The position numbers and the translations under genes are program-made. 30,303 bases of DNA, from contig CAKTAA010000023.1 of the NCBI GenBank assembly GCA_934526185.1, positions 1-30,303 of the forward strand. The letters run 5' to 3'. This DNA comes from an uncultured Eubacteriales bacterium. Its GTDB lineage: Bacteria > Bacillota > Clostridia > Oscillospirales > CAG-272. Under the pieces are notes generated by a model. The model was not told the origin of the DNA and did no database searches. It saw nothing but the letters and a program-made list of their open reading frames with translations. Positions 1 through 7,019 of the stretch are shown piece after piece (position 1 is the first letter of the stretch; every line of letters begins with the position of its first letter).

Positions 1-1401
1 TTCCAGCGAGAACTCCACCCGCACCTTCTTCGAGTCGATTTCTCCCTTGGAAAGCAAAACAACCGTCTCCACATGCCCCGTTCTTGGAAACAGATCGACA
101 GGTGTTACGGTGCCGCAGCGGTAGCCGCCGGCCTCAAGCTGTATGATATCCCGCGCGAGCGTATCCGGATTGCAGGAGATGTACAGGAGCTTTTCCGGAG
201 CGATTTTGAGGATGGATTTCAGCGCGTCGGGCGACAGTCCCTTGCGCGGCGGATCTACAATGACGGCGTCGGGGCGGCTCTGCCGGGGAAACAGGCCTTC
301 AAGAACACGTCCCGCGTCTCCGCAGTAGAACGAGGCGTTTTCAATGCTGTTGATTTCCGCATTTGCGCGGGCATTCTCAACAGCATCCTCAACGACTTCA
401 ATGCCAATCAGCTTCTTCGCACTGTGCGCCATAGTAAGTCCGATCGTACCGATTCCGCAGTACAGATCCAGCAGTGTTTCCCTGCCGGTCAGCTTCAGCA
501 GCTCCGCGCCCGTGCGGTAAAGCAGCTCCGCCGCATCGTGGTTGACCTGATAAAATGAAAGTGGAGAGATGCGGAAGGTCAGACCGCATAAAACATCCGT
601 GAGAAACGGACTGCCGGAAAGCGTCCGGCACCGCCTGCCGCAGATGACGTTGGTTTTTTCGGTGTTCACGTTTATCAAAACGCCGGCAATCATGGGAAAT
701 CGTTCCCGAAGCCGGCGCGCAAATTCCTGCTCGCCCGGCAGACTCTCGCCGTTCAGCACAAGACAGACCATAACCTCGCCGCTGCGGGCACCGCGGATGT
801 AGATATGCCGAAGCAGCCCGGCATGCCGGGCCTCACTGTACGCGGAAACTCCGTTTTTCCGCGCAAAATCCATGATAAAAGCCGTAATTTCCGAAAAAAG
901 CGGCGGCTGGAGAAGGCATTCGTCTGCCGGAATGATTTCATGACTGCGCGGGGCGTAAAATCCGGCGCAGAGGCTGCCGTTTTTATCCGTTCCAACAGGT
1001 ATCTGCGATTTGTTGCGGTAACCCGCAGTGACACCGGCGGTAAGCAGCTTCGCTACGGGAATATGCGGCGCACCTGCCTTTGCCAGCGCCTGGCGGACAT
1101 AATTCTGCTTTAGACAGCATTCGTGTTCATAGGTAATGTGCTGATACTGACAGCCGCCGCAGCGCCGCGCAGCGGCGCAGGCCGCCTCCGGCAGCCGGAA
1201 GGGAGACCGCTCCAAAAGCGCCGTGATGATTGCCGCGGCATACCCCGCCGCGACCTTAATAATTTTGATTTCCGCAACATCGCCGGTCACCCCGTGCGCG
1301 ACAAACACGACCACGCCCTTCACTCTGGCGACGCCGCAGCCCATATTGTTTATGTCTATAATTTCAGTTCGGTAAATCTCGTTTTTTGCGAGCGTGTGCA
1401 T
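1..1401 (-). CDS. rlmD: 23S rRNA (uracil-5-)-methyltransferase, RlmD/RumA family (3' end outside window)
   Basis: This is an SAM-dependent methyltransferase of the TrmA/RumA family that makes 5-methyluridine in 23S rRNA. Only the first 467 codons are in the window, and the frame is open to the left edge. An N-terminal TRAM-like segment is followed by a cysteine cluster (C-x5-CGGC, near residue 80) of the type that holds an iron-sulfur cluster in RumA. The SAM site DLYCGIGTIGL and DPPRKGL come next, then the catalytic-cysteine motif YISCNPDTLARD. The usual family end (HVETVVLL) is followed by further residues (SKGEIDSKKVRVEFSLE), so this protein has a C-terminal extension. I chose the ATG at 1401 because AAAGGA lies about 8 nt upstream; an in-frame ATG at 1422 has no such site. 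Gram-positive members may act at one or both of U747 and U1939, so the exact target is inferred. A 7-bp hairpin (1423-1443) without a U-run lies just upstream. Confidence 0.9.
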   Translation of the reverse strand, partial: MHTLAKNEIYRTEIIDINNMGCGVARVKGVVVFVAHGVTGDVAEIKIIKVAAGYAAAIITALLERSPFRLPEAACAAARRCGGCQYQHITYEHECCLKQNYVRQALAKAGAPHIPVAKLLTAGVTAGYRNKSQIPVGTDKNGSLCAGFYAPRSHEIIPADECLLQPPLFSEITAFIMDFARKNGVSAYSEARHAGLLRHIYIRGARSGEVMVCLVLNGESLPGEQEFARRLRERFPMIAGVLINVNTEKTNVICGRRCRTLSGSPFLTDVLCGLTFRISPLSFYQVNHDAAELLYRTGAELLKLTGRETLLDLYCGIGTIGLTMAHSAKKLIGIEVVEDAVENARANAEINSIENASFYCGDAGRVLEGLFPRQSRPDAVIVDPPRKGLSPDALKSILKIAPEKLLYISCNPDTLARDIIQLEAGGYRCGTVTPVDLFPRTGHVETVVLLSKGEIDSKKVRVEFSLE

Positions 1402-1506
1402 ATTGGTAATTCCTTTCGCCATAAGACAGGAAAGCTCTGTCTTTTCAAATCAGAAGCCCGGTAAGCATACCGCACGGATTTTCGGCGCACGCGGCTGCGC
1501 AGAGCA

Positions 1507-2265
1507 TCAGCCCCCCCGCCGTCCGCGGCCGGTCAGCCGGTAAACAACCGTCCCCCCGATAAATTTCGGCAGCTTCATCATGCGGCCGATGCGTCGCGGC
1601 TCCTTTATCAGACGGTAGAACCACTCCAGATTGCACCGTATAAAAAACCTCGGCGCTCTCTTGACAACACCGGCGTAGCCGTCAAGACTGCCGCCGAGTC
1701 CCGCGAAAACCCTGACGGACGGCATCCGTTCCTTGTTGGCCGCAATCCATCTTTCCTGTGCCGGTACGCCGAAACACACAAACAGTATGTCCGGTGCGGC
1801 GCCGTTTACAAGCCGGATGACCTCGTCATTTTCGGCCCCCTCCTTCTGAAAGTATCCGTCATGCGTTCCGACAATCTGCGCGCCCGGATACTTTTGCAGC
1901 AGCCTCTCCTTTGCCAGCTCTGCCACCTGCGGCTTGCCCCCCAGGAAAAAGATCCGGCAGCCGGTTTCAGCGGACAGGGCAATCAGACGCTCGCCAAGCT
2001 CTATGCCCGGCGTCTTGCCCTTCAGCGGCGTTCCCAAAATGCGGGACGCAAGTACAACGCCCGCGCCGTCCGGTATGATAAGCTCCGCTCCGTTTATGAC
2101 CTCCGACAGCTCCGGCTGCTCAATGCAGGCCTGGATAATCTCGGCGTTTGGTGTATAAACGGCATGCGGACCGTCCTCCTTTAAAAACGCTTGGACTGCT
2201 GCAGCCGCCTCGTCCATGGTCACATTGTCAACAGAAACACCGCGTATATTTATTTTTTCATTCAT
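1507..2265 (-). CDS. WecG/TagA/CpsF family glycosyltransferase
   Basis: This is a 252-residue GT26-family enzyme. Known members transfer N-acetylmannosamine or a related sugar onto undecaprenyl-diphosphate-GlcNAc at the inner face of the membrane, for wall teichoic acid linkage units or surface polysaccharide. Family signatures are visible: an IIPDGAGVV motif near residue 60, LGGKPQVAEL near 105, the DGYF segment, VCFGVPAQERWI near 165, and a basic, aromatic tail (GGSLDGYAGV, RAPRFF, LEWFYRLIKEPRR) that in this family contacts the membrane. The ATG at 2265 is preferred because AAAGGA precedes it by 9 nt; a longer GTG start at 2283 would lie upstream of that site. No other teichoic acid genes are adjacent. 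The gene has its own strong promoter and a roughly 200-nt leader. Sugar specificity cannot be read from sequence. Confidence 0.92.
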   Translation of the reverse strand: MNEKINIRGVSVDNVTMDEAAAAVQAFLKEDGPHAVYTPNAEIIQACIEQPELSEVINGAELIIPDGAGVVLASRILGTPLKGKTPGIELGERLIALSAETGCRIFFLGGKPQVAELAKERLLQKYPGAQIVGTHDGYFQKEGAENDEVIRLVNGAAPDILFVCFGVPAQERWIAANKERMPSVRVFAGLGGSLDGYAGVVKRAPRFFIRCNLEWFYRLIKEPRRIGRMMKLPKFIGGTVVYRLTGRGRRGG

Positions 2266-2471
2266 AACCCGATATCCTTTCACTGAAAGCAGGGATGCGG
2301 GCCCTGCCGAAACATTGTCTCATACAGAAGGAACGGTTTCTTCGTTCCCTGCTCAATAAGGGGCACAGCACCGTACCGGAGACGCTGCTTCGGGGATTCA
2401 ATTCCCCGCCGGAAAACGAAAGCAAACCCCTCTGCCTATAGAGGCGGGAGAAATCCTTCGTTTTGTTAACA
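2266..2471 (-). promoter_or_regulatory. Long structured 5' leader of the WecG-family gene
   Basis: About 205 nt separate the predicted transcription start from the start codon. Reading the minus strand, there are four short hairpins: CCTCT/AGAGG, GGGGA/TCCCC, GGAACG/CGTTCC, and GCAGGG/CCCTGC placed just upstream of the AAAGGA ribosome binding site. None carries a U-run, so they are not intrinsic terminators. I could not match it to a T-box or to any riboswitch consensus I know. It could be a cis-regulatory RNA or simply a long untranslated region. Confidence 0.45.
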
Positions 2472-2477
2472 TTACAT

Positions 2478-2506
2478 ATTATCCCATGCTTCCCCGCTTT
2501 TGTCAA
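2478..2506 (-). promoter_or_regulatory. Sigma-A promoter of the WecG-family gene
   Basis: On the minus strand TTGACA (2501-2506) and GATAAT (2478-2483) are separated by exactly 17 nt. This is close to the vegetative consensus. It fires into the structured leader of the glycosyltransferase gene. Confidence 0.8.
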
Positions 2507-2573
2507 GACGGAACGGCCCCGTCAGATTTTGCGGACACCCGCCGGTGAAAGAGACGGCAGAGCGCAGCGCATG

Positions 2574-3386
2574 TCAGAACGATTTGATACACTTTTCAAT
2601 GAATTCCCGCACGGCGGCTTTAATGGCAGCATCTATCCTGGAGTCGCAGAAAAGCTGAATATGCTTCGGTATTTCTCGGTAAAACGCTTCCGCAATACCG
2701 CCGGCAATACAGGCCTGTGTGTCGGCGTCGCCGCCGAGCGACACTGCACCTCTGACCGCGCTTTCGTAGTCGTTAGACTCCAAAAACGCGATGATCGCCG
2801 GGGGAACGCTGTAAGATGTCCGGCTGTCAAACACATGGGTTTCACGGATGCTGTCAAGCGTGCAGGACAGGCTGTACCGGAACCGCTTTTGCAGATACTG
2901 CCGAATAAAGCTTTTGCTTTCGCCGTTTCTTGCAAGAAAGACAGCGGCCGCTGCTGCCTGTGCCCCCTCTATAGCTTCGCGGCTGCCGTGTGTAGGCAAA
3001 CAGCTTGCTTTTGCCTGCAGAAGCGTCTGCTCCATTGTGTCATATGCCCATCCGATCGGAATCACGCGCATAGCCGCCCCGTTGGCATAGCTGTGTCCAT
3101 TCCGTGCATATATGTCTCTCGCCCATGAGGAAAACATCCCGCCGAAGCCGGCGTCCGGAAAATAGGCGTAATATTGCCGGTACTGCGCTCCGTATTCCTT
3201 TGCGCGCTTCCATATTTGAAACCTTGTGATATCAGAGGAATGATATACAATCGCCTTGCAGACAGCAGCAATCAGCACGCTGTCGTCGGTGAAGAAGCTG
3301 CTCCTTTCAAAAGGAAAATCATAATTTTTCGTACAGTGCAGTTCATAATAGGAACCGATTACATCGCCGTATATTGCCCCGAACAT
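2574..3386 (-). CDS. ADP-ribosylglycohydrolase family protein
   Basis: This is a 270-residue protein of the DraG/ARH-type ADP-ribosylglycohydrolase superfamily, whose members use a dinuclear metal site to hydrolyse ADP-ribose linkages on proteins, nucleic acids or small molecules. It opens with the typical GAIYGDVIGSYYE helix, followed by the metal-binding TDDSVL motif near residue 35. It closes with the second metal motif, GGDADTQACIAGGIAEAFY, near residue 225. These are the two halves of the active site, and the length is normal for the family. The ATG at 3386 is preferred because GGGAGG lies 9 nt upstream; a start at 3416 would lack this. It stands alone behind its own promoter with no ADP-ribosyltransferase gene beside it, so the substrate is unknown. 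Confidence 0.88.
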   Translation of the reverse strand: MFGAIYGDVIGSYYELHCTKNYDFPFERSSFFTDDSVLIAAVCKAIVYHSSDITRFQIWKRAKEYGAQYRQYYAYFPDAGFGGMFSSWARDIYARNGHSYANGAAMRVIPIGWAYDTMEQTLLQAKASCLPTHGSREAIEGAQAAAAAVFLARNGESKSFIRQYLQKRFRYSLSCTLDSIRETHVFDSRTSYSVPPAIIAFLESNDYESAVRGAVSLGGDADTQACIAGGIAEAFYREIPKHIQLFCDSRIDAAIKAAVREFIEKCIKSF

Positions 3387-3513
3387 CGCTTCGCGCCTCC
3401 CGCCTGATCTTCCCAATCTGATTTTCGCCGGCAGACGGAATCTTACTTCATGACCAGTTCCCTGCTCATTTGAACCCCTTGCCGTGCATTTGGATTTTTA
3501 TCTAAATTATGTC

Positions 3514-3541
3514 AGTATATCACTATTTTGGTTTTTGTCAA
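3514..3541 (-). promoter_or_regulatory. Promoter of the ADP-ribosylglycohydrolase gene
   Basis: Minus strand TTGACA (3536-3541) and TATACT (3514-3519) with a 16-nt spacer. It predicts a leader of about 120 nt. The rest of the gene-free stretch 3387-3743 is AT-rich and holds one copy of a 19-nt direct repeat (3653-3671); I see no gene in it. Confidence 0.7.
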
Positions 3542-3652
3542 CATCTATTTAAAAATTGTAAAGAAAGGGCAGAAACTCAATTTGATACGCAAATTATCAA
3601 TGGATAACCGCGATAAGGCGGAACAAAATAAAAAACCATCCTTATCTTGGTA

Positions 3653-3671
3653 GACAAAAACGGTTTTTCAT
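3653..3671. repeat. 19-nt direct repeat, left copy
   Basis: GA(C/T)AAAAACGGTTTTTCAT occurs here and again at 4446-4464, with a single difference. The two copies bracket the MmcQ/YjbR gene and its promoter region. The core AAAAACGGTTTTT is near-palindromic, so each copy may be part of a terminator rather than a mobile-element footprint. Confidence 0.6.
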
Positions 3672-3743
3672 CCCGACGAACCAAATGGAGCAGAGCGGGA
3701 GGTAAAGCGGCAAAAAAGAGTGTGTCTTGGTTTTTCCCTTTTT

Positions 3744-4136
3744 CTACGAATCTCGTTTGTATTGTTTACGCTTTTTGGATTTTGAGCAGGTAGCTTCAAA
3801 GCTCATATCCAACAGCATCTTAAGCTTATCGTCAGGCACACTGCCGTCCAAGGCAGCCGTTATCCAAGTACCCTTATTCATGTGGTATGCAGGGAAAAAG
3901 CCTGTTTCTTCCCGCAGGGAACTGATAAAGAGCGGTTCGCACTTTAGATTGACTACATCCAGAGTGTCATCTGACTGCAAGCCAAGTTTGCTTTTTGGAA
4001 TATTCATGACAACAGCAAACCACTTCCGGCTGTTACTGTGGCGAAACACTTCATAAAGGGGAAACTTTACCCACGGAAAAGCTGCTTCCGCATTGTATTT
4101 TTCATGAATATATTTTTCCAATTCGGTGCGGTTCAT
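3744..4136 (-). CDS. MmcQ/YjbR family protein
   Basis: This is a 130-residue protein of the MmcQ/YjbR family, small alpha/beta proteins with a CyaY-like fold often described as DNA-binding; their biological role is not established. Recognisable family features are the N-terminal helix (MNRTELEKYIHEKY), the FPWVKFP..EVFRH segment, the KWFAVVMNIPKSKLGL strand-turn, a central VVNLKCEP, and the PAYHMNKGTWITAAL segment. The last 15 residues are very basic (SKSKKRKQYKR). A GGAGGTG ribosome binding site stands 5-6 nt before the ATG. It has its own promoter region (4175-4303) and no evident operon partner. Confidence 0.88.
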   Translation of the reverse strand: MNRTELEKYIHEKYNAEAAFPWVKFPLYEVFRHSNSRKWFAVVMNIPKSKLGLQSDDTLDVVNLKCEPLFISSLREETGFFPAYHMNKGTWITAALDGSVPDDKLKMLLDMSFEATCSKSKKRKQYKRDS

Positions 4137-4174
4137 TTTTTCACCTCCACGGCAAAGACCAATCCAACAGAATG

Positions 4175-4303
4175 ATTATACCACAAAGCAAAAATGCTTG
4201 CTTGCAGTGGCATTTTTGCGAGGGCGTCAATGCGCAGCCTCCAAGTGACTTGCAAAGAGAGGCTTTCTGCGGACAGTATACCACCAAACCGACAAAAAAT
4301 CAA
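4175..4303 (-). promoter_or_regulatory. Promoter and hairpin-rich leader of the MmcQ/YjbR gene
   Basis: Minus strand TTGATT (4298-4303) and TATACT (4275-4280) are 17 nt apart. The transcript would then contain GCCTC/GAGGC arms (4237-4263) enclosing the palindrome CAAGTGACTTG, followed by a perfect 10-bp inverted repeat GCAAAAATGC/GCATTTTTGC (4188-4219). A second TATAAT lies at 4175-4180 but has no good -35. The arrangement looks like a structured leader or a short RNA rather than plain spacer. The strands here carry only spurious-looking open frames. Confidence 0.5.
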
Positions 4304-4423
4304 CCGAACAAAAAGGCATACCCCGCAATCGTGCAGGCATCCGGAGTGTTCCGCCGGAATTCAAATCGCTTTGTTTGCCGTCTGGCCGGTTTCTTTGCTG
4401 AGCAAAGAACCGCAAAAAGCAAG

Positions 4424-4460
4424 AAAACCCTATTATATCTGTGCAGATAAAAACGGTTTT
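4424..4460 (-). terminator. Probable terminator of the TIM-barrel gene
   Basis: On the minus strand AAAACC and GGTTTT arms enclose an inner TATCTG/CAGATA hairpin and are followed by a T-rich stretch. It lies about 90 nt downstream of the 4553-5317 gene. A second hairpin (4388-4411, GGTTTCTTTGC/GCAAAGAACC) lies just beyond. The remaining sequence 4461-4552 has no gene. Confidence 0.5.
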
Positions 4461-4464
4461 TCAT
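4446..4464. repeat. 19-nt direct repeat, right copy
   Basis: This is the partner of 3653-3671, with one difference over 19 nt. This copy overlaps the terminator-like structure downstream of the TIM-barrel gene. Confidence 0.6.
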
Positions 4465-4552
4465 GTCTTACGGGTACCTAAAAGATGCCGCCTGATTTCT
4501 CGCCTGAGGACTTGAACCTGAACGGAGGTTATGCTCATAATCTTGGGCATAA

Positions 4553-5317
4553 TTATAAAATCAGTTTTGCTCGCTGCAGTGCTATTTTCAAAAACTCGAC
4601 AGGATCTTCTATACTCTCAAAACCCTTATTAAGTATTTCAAGTGCAATAGCACCTTTGTAATTTATTTCTTTTAGCTTATGAGTAATTTTTTTAAAATCA
4701 ATGATGCCTGTAAAAGGTAAAGCGTGAGCATCCTCATCCCCACTGTTATCATGCAAATGTAGAGCAATCAATTTGTCACCGTATAAATGAAGCAAGTCAA
4801 GATGAGGTGAATAGTATTGCTCATGACCGCTGTCAAAGCAAAACCTCAGCTTGTCTGACTGAATTCTATCAAAAATATAGCCAATATAATCGGCATTTCC
4901 TTGATTTTCAATAGCTAAGTTTATGCTGTATTTTTCCGCGTTATCAGTTATTTTTTTAAATCGTTCAATACCTATATCAGTAGTTGGCAAAGGATTGTTG
5001 CCATTGATGGGGTGCATAACAAGTGTTGGTATTTGATATGTGTTGCAGTCTTTCATGCATTTTATAATATGCTCGGCATAATCTTGTCCCGCAGTTGTAT
5101 CCTGCCATATTGCGTTAGCTTGCATATATGGAGCATGGGTGTTCTCAACAAACAATCCCGCTTTATCTGCATATTTGGGAAAGTCCCTATAATCTTTATC
5201 AAAATAATCAGCCCACAGCAATATAACGCCATCAAAGCCTGCATTTTTAATAGTAGTCATTCGCTGCTGCGGCGATAGATTATAACCAAAATAATCTACA
5301 ATTGTGTAATGACTCAT
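4553..5317 (-). CDS. Sugar phosphate isomerase/epimerase-like TIM-barrel protein
   Basis: This is a 254-residue protein of the xylose-isomerase-like/AP-endonuclease-2 TIM-barrel superfamily. Such proteins bind a divalent metal and typically isomerise or epimerise sugars or sugar acids. The barrel strands carry the expected metal and substrate residues: LVMHP near 105, the glutamate in LAIENQG near 138, the FCFDSGHE motif near 165, the paired histidines in ALHLHDNSGDEDAH near 192, and a terminal ALEI near 232. The start at 5317 follows GGAGG by 5 nt; a longer TTG start would read through that site. Codon use and base composition are clearly more AT-rich than the genes to the left, suggesting a different origin. 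It is a single gene with its own promoter, so the substrate cannot be inferred from neighbours. Confidence 0.85.
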   Translation of the reverse strand: MSHYTIVDYFGYNLSPQQRMTTIKNAGFDGVILLWADYFDKDYRDFPKYADKAGLFVENTHAPYMQANAIWQDTTAGQDYAEHIIKCMKDCNTYQIPTLVMHPINGNNPLPTTDIGIERFKKITDNAEKYSINLAIENQGNADYIGYIFDRIQSDKLRFCFDSGHEQYYSPHLDLLHLYGDKLIALHLHDNSGDEDAHALPFTGIIDFKKITHKLKEINYKGAIALEILNKGFESIEDPVEFLKIALQRAKLIL

Positions 5318-5363
5318 ATCGTCCTCCAAAAGCAAATATAATGAATCTGCAATACAGAATCTA

Positions 5364-5391
5364 ATTATATCATACAGACGTTTTCATTCAA
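5364..5391 (-). promoter_or_regulatory. Promoter of the TIM-barrel gene
   Basis: Minus strand TTGAAT (5386-5391) and a perfect TATAAT (5364-5369) with a 16-nt spacer, about 47 nt before the start codon. Confidence 0.65.
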
Positions 5392-5512
5392 TGCTTTGCG
5401 GATAAGCCTCAATGAAACATATTGTGACGCATTATGAAATTTTCTGCTAACACAGAAAGAAAATAAAATTCGCCCTATACACCGCAGCACGATTCACATT
5501 TGCAGAGCAAAA

Positions 5513-5556
5513 ATTTCATAGCAAAGCTATTTCATTTGCTGCAAGGCGAATTTCAT
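5513..5556. repeat. Word/mini-hairpin array: three ATTTCAT words
   Basis: ATTTCAT occurs three times (5513-5519, 5529-5535, 5550-5556). The words are separated by two different spacers: AGCAAAGCT, a perfect mini-hairpin, and a 14-nt spacer with a GCAAGG core. The same design, with another word, is seen at 9912-9957. The array abuts the terminator of the XRE regulator gene. Confidence 0.55.
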
Positions 5557-5557
5557 T

Positions 5558-5593
5558 AAAAAGGACAGGCTTCTAAAAGAAACCTGTCTTTTT
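5558..5593 (-). terminator. Terminator of the XRE/helical-repeat regulator gene
   Basis: A long imperfect hairpin with arms around ACAGG and CCTGT, GAAA/TTTC-type extension, and A/T runs on both sides lies about 65 nt past the stop codon at 5657. It could work in both directions. Confidence 0.75.
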
Positions 5594-5608
5594 CTGTTCA
5601 ACCCGCAT

Positions 5609-5649
5609 AAGAAAGATTTTTCGGCATTTCTGCGGTAGGTTTCGGACTC
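5609..5649. repeat. About 41-bp intergenic repeat, copy A
   Basis: This segment resembles 6977-7019: both share the words TGCGGTAGGTTTC / GGCGGTGGGTTTC and a preceding GAAAGAT/AAAAGAT stretch. In both places the repeat sits between the stop codon of a minus-strand gene and its terminator hairpin, so hairpin plus repeat looks like one module. Confidence 0.5.
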
Positions 5650-5656
5650 CCCTGAA

Positions 5657-6748
5657 TTAGCGCAGAATGTCGCTGATTTCTTTAAACCCATTGGTATCGC
5701 GAAGTTTGTCAAACTCCGGAGACGACAGCCATTTATCACGCATAATCTCGCAAAGCGTCCTTGTATCAGATGTTTCAAAATCAGTCTTTCTGACGGTAAT
5801 ATCCCCGAGCAGCATACTCGAAAAAACTTGTTCTTCAGGACGTTCATCAAATGCCTTGGCTGCTTCCGCTCCGATTTTCAGATGTTTGACAGCTTCTCTG
5901 CCGTTATCCAGTTTTGCATATAATTTTGCAATATCCAATTGCAGTTTTGCTGCACCCCAGCCCTCCGGCGTAACAATGCTGTCATATACGATTTCTTCAA
6001 GCTCCCAAATCTTTTTTATTGCAACAACGGCCTGCTCATCCGAAATACAGCCAGAATTCGCCAACAACCAAATAGCTCCCCTTAACGCTTCGTAGTCTTG
6101 CTTTATTTTATTTCTCAAAAAAGGAAGCTTTTCGCTGTCAGCCAGCCCCCACCACATTTGATTTTCTCTACAGAATTCAGCCGACGGCAAGGATTCATAA
6201 ATAGTCCTTCCGGTTTCTTTTCTTCCCATTTCACAGTAATGAAATGCAAGTCTGGCTGTTGCCTCAAGACGAATATCCTGATCCGGACAATATTTCATAA
6301 TTCTCTCACCCAAAGCAGTGATCTCGGCATCGTACTTTTCCATATTTTCTTTCCATTCGGGAATGTTGCCGTCATCATCCCCCGCGACAAACAGCGCATA
6401 CATCAGCCTGTTCAGTAATACAAAGTTATTCGGATATTCTGCAACACCCTCCCGTGCAATAGCGATGCAGTCGTAAATGCGCCCTTGGCTGATGGCCTTC
6501 TGAAAACGTAACAGGTATTGTGCAACCTTTTCCTGTTCAATCATTTTGTTGACTCCAAGAAGGTTATCTACGGTAACTCCGAAAAACTCCGCAATAACAG
6601 GCAGCAATTCCATATCCGGATAACACACTCCGGTTTCCCAACGCGACACAGATTGATACGAGACATTGAGAATATCCGCTAATTCATCCTGTGTAATATC
6701 CTTCTCTTTTCGTAAACATTTTATTGTATTGCCAATAGTAAGCTTCAT
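5657..6748 (-). CDS. XRE-family regulator with C-terminal helical-repeat domain
   Basis: This is a 363-residue protein. Residues 1-65 form a clear XRE/Cro helix-turn-helix (IGNTIKCLRKEKDITQDELA, then VSYQSVSRWETG and PDMELLPVIAEFF). The remaining roughly 290 residues are helix-rich, with pairs of amphipathic helices resembling tetratricopeptide-like repeats (for example LEATARLAFHYCEMGRKETG and AKLQLDIAKLYAKLDNGREA). Such regulators usually sense a ligand or partner through the repeat domain; the ligand here is unknown. The ATG has AAAGGAG 7 nt upstream. It has its own promoter (6797-6825) and terminator (5558-5593), so it is a single-gene unit and may control itself. Composition is AT-rich like its neighbours. 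Confidence 0.88.
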   Translation of the reverse strand: MKLTIGNTIKCLRKEKDITQDELADILNVSYQSVSRWETGVCYPDMELLPVIAEFFGVTVDNLLGVNKMIEQEKVAQYLLRFQKAISQGRIYDCIAIAREGVAEYPNNFVLLNRLMYALFVAGDDDGNIPEWKENMEKYDAEITALGERIMKYCPDQDIRLEATARLAFHYCEMGRKETGRTIYESLPSAEFCRENQMWWGLADSEKLPFLRNKIKQDYEALRGAIWLLANSGCISDEQAVVAIKKIWELEEIVYDSIVTPEGWGAAKLQLDIAKLYAKLDNGREAVKHLKIGAEAAKAFDERPEEQVFSSMLLGDITVRKTDFETSDTRTLCEIMRDKWLSSPEFDKLRDTNGFKEISDILR

Positions 6749-6796
6749 ATTATTTCTCCTTTATTATTATTGAAAGCAGCGCCTCTTTCTATTAAT

Positions 6797-6825
6797 AATA
6801 TATCCTGTTTAAAAAAGGAATTCAA
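6797..6825 (-). promoter_or_regulatory. Promoter of the XRE/helical-repeat regulator
   Basis: Minus strand TTGAAT (6820-6825) and TATATT (6797-6802) with a 17-nt spacer, about 50 nt before the ATG. Confidence 0.65.
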
Positions 6826-6924
6826 CAGCTCATTTGTAGAGAAAATCTCAACCGTATAGTGAGAAAACAAAAGCAAATAAAAATATTCAGCCAGAGCATA
6901 TTTATAATTATATAATTAAATAAA

Positions 6925-6958
6925 GGAACGACAATTTTCTTACAGAAATTATCGTTCC
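6925..6958 (-). terminator. Terminator of the split sigma-factor gene
   Basis: Minus strand GGAACG...CGTTCC arms extended by ATAATTTCT/GAAAATTGT pairing form a 15-bp stem with a 4-nt loop, followed by TTTATTT. It ends transcription from the sigma-factor gene about 165 nt downstream of its stop. The gene-free region 6749-7123 otherwise holds the XRE promoter and repeat copy B. Confidence 0.8.
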
Positions 6959-6976
6959 TCCGTGTCGAAGGGCTAT

Positions 6977-7019
6977 GAAAAAAGATATTTCCGGAATTTC
7001 GGCGGTGGGTTTCAAACTC
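6977..7019. repeat. About 43-bp intergenic repeat, copy B
   Basis: This is the second copy of the repeat seen at 5609-5649, again placed between a minus-strand stop codon and its terminator hairpin. Identity by eye is about three quarters. Confidence 0.5.

Noticed and set aside
4172..4481. Two overlapping plus-strand frames of about 90 codons
   Set aside because: They span the promoter, hairpins and terminator of minus-strand genes and have no ribosome binding site; the structures explain the sequence better.
5527..5850. Minus-strand frame of 107 codons
   Set aside because: It overlaps the 3' end of the XRE regulator in another frame and runs through the terminator and repeat array.
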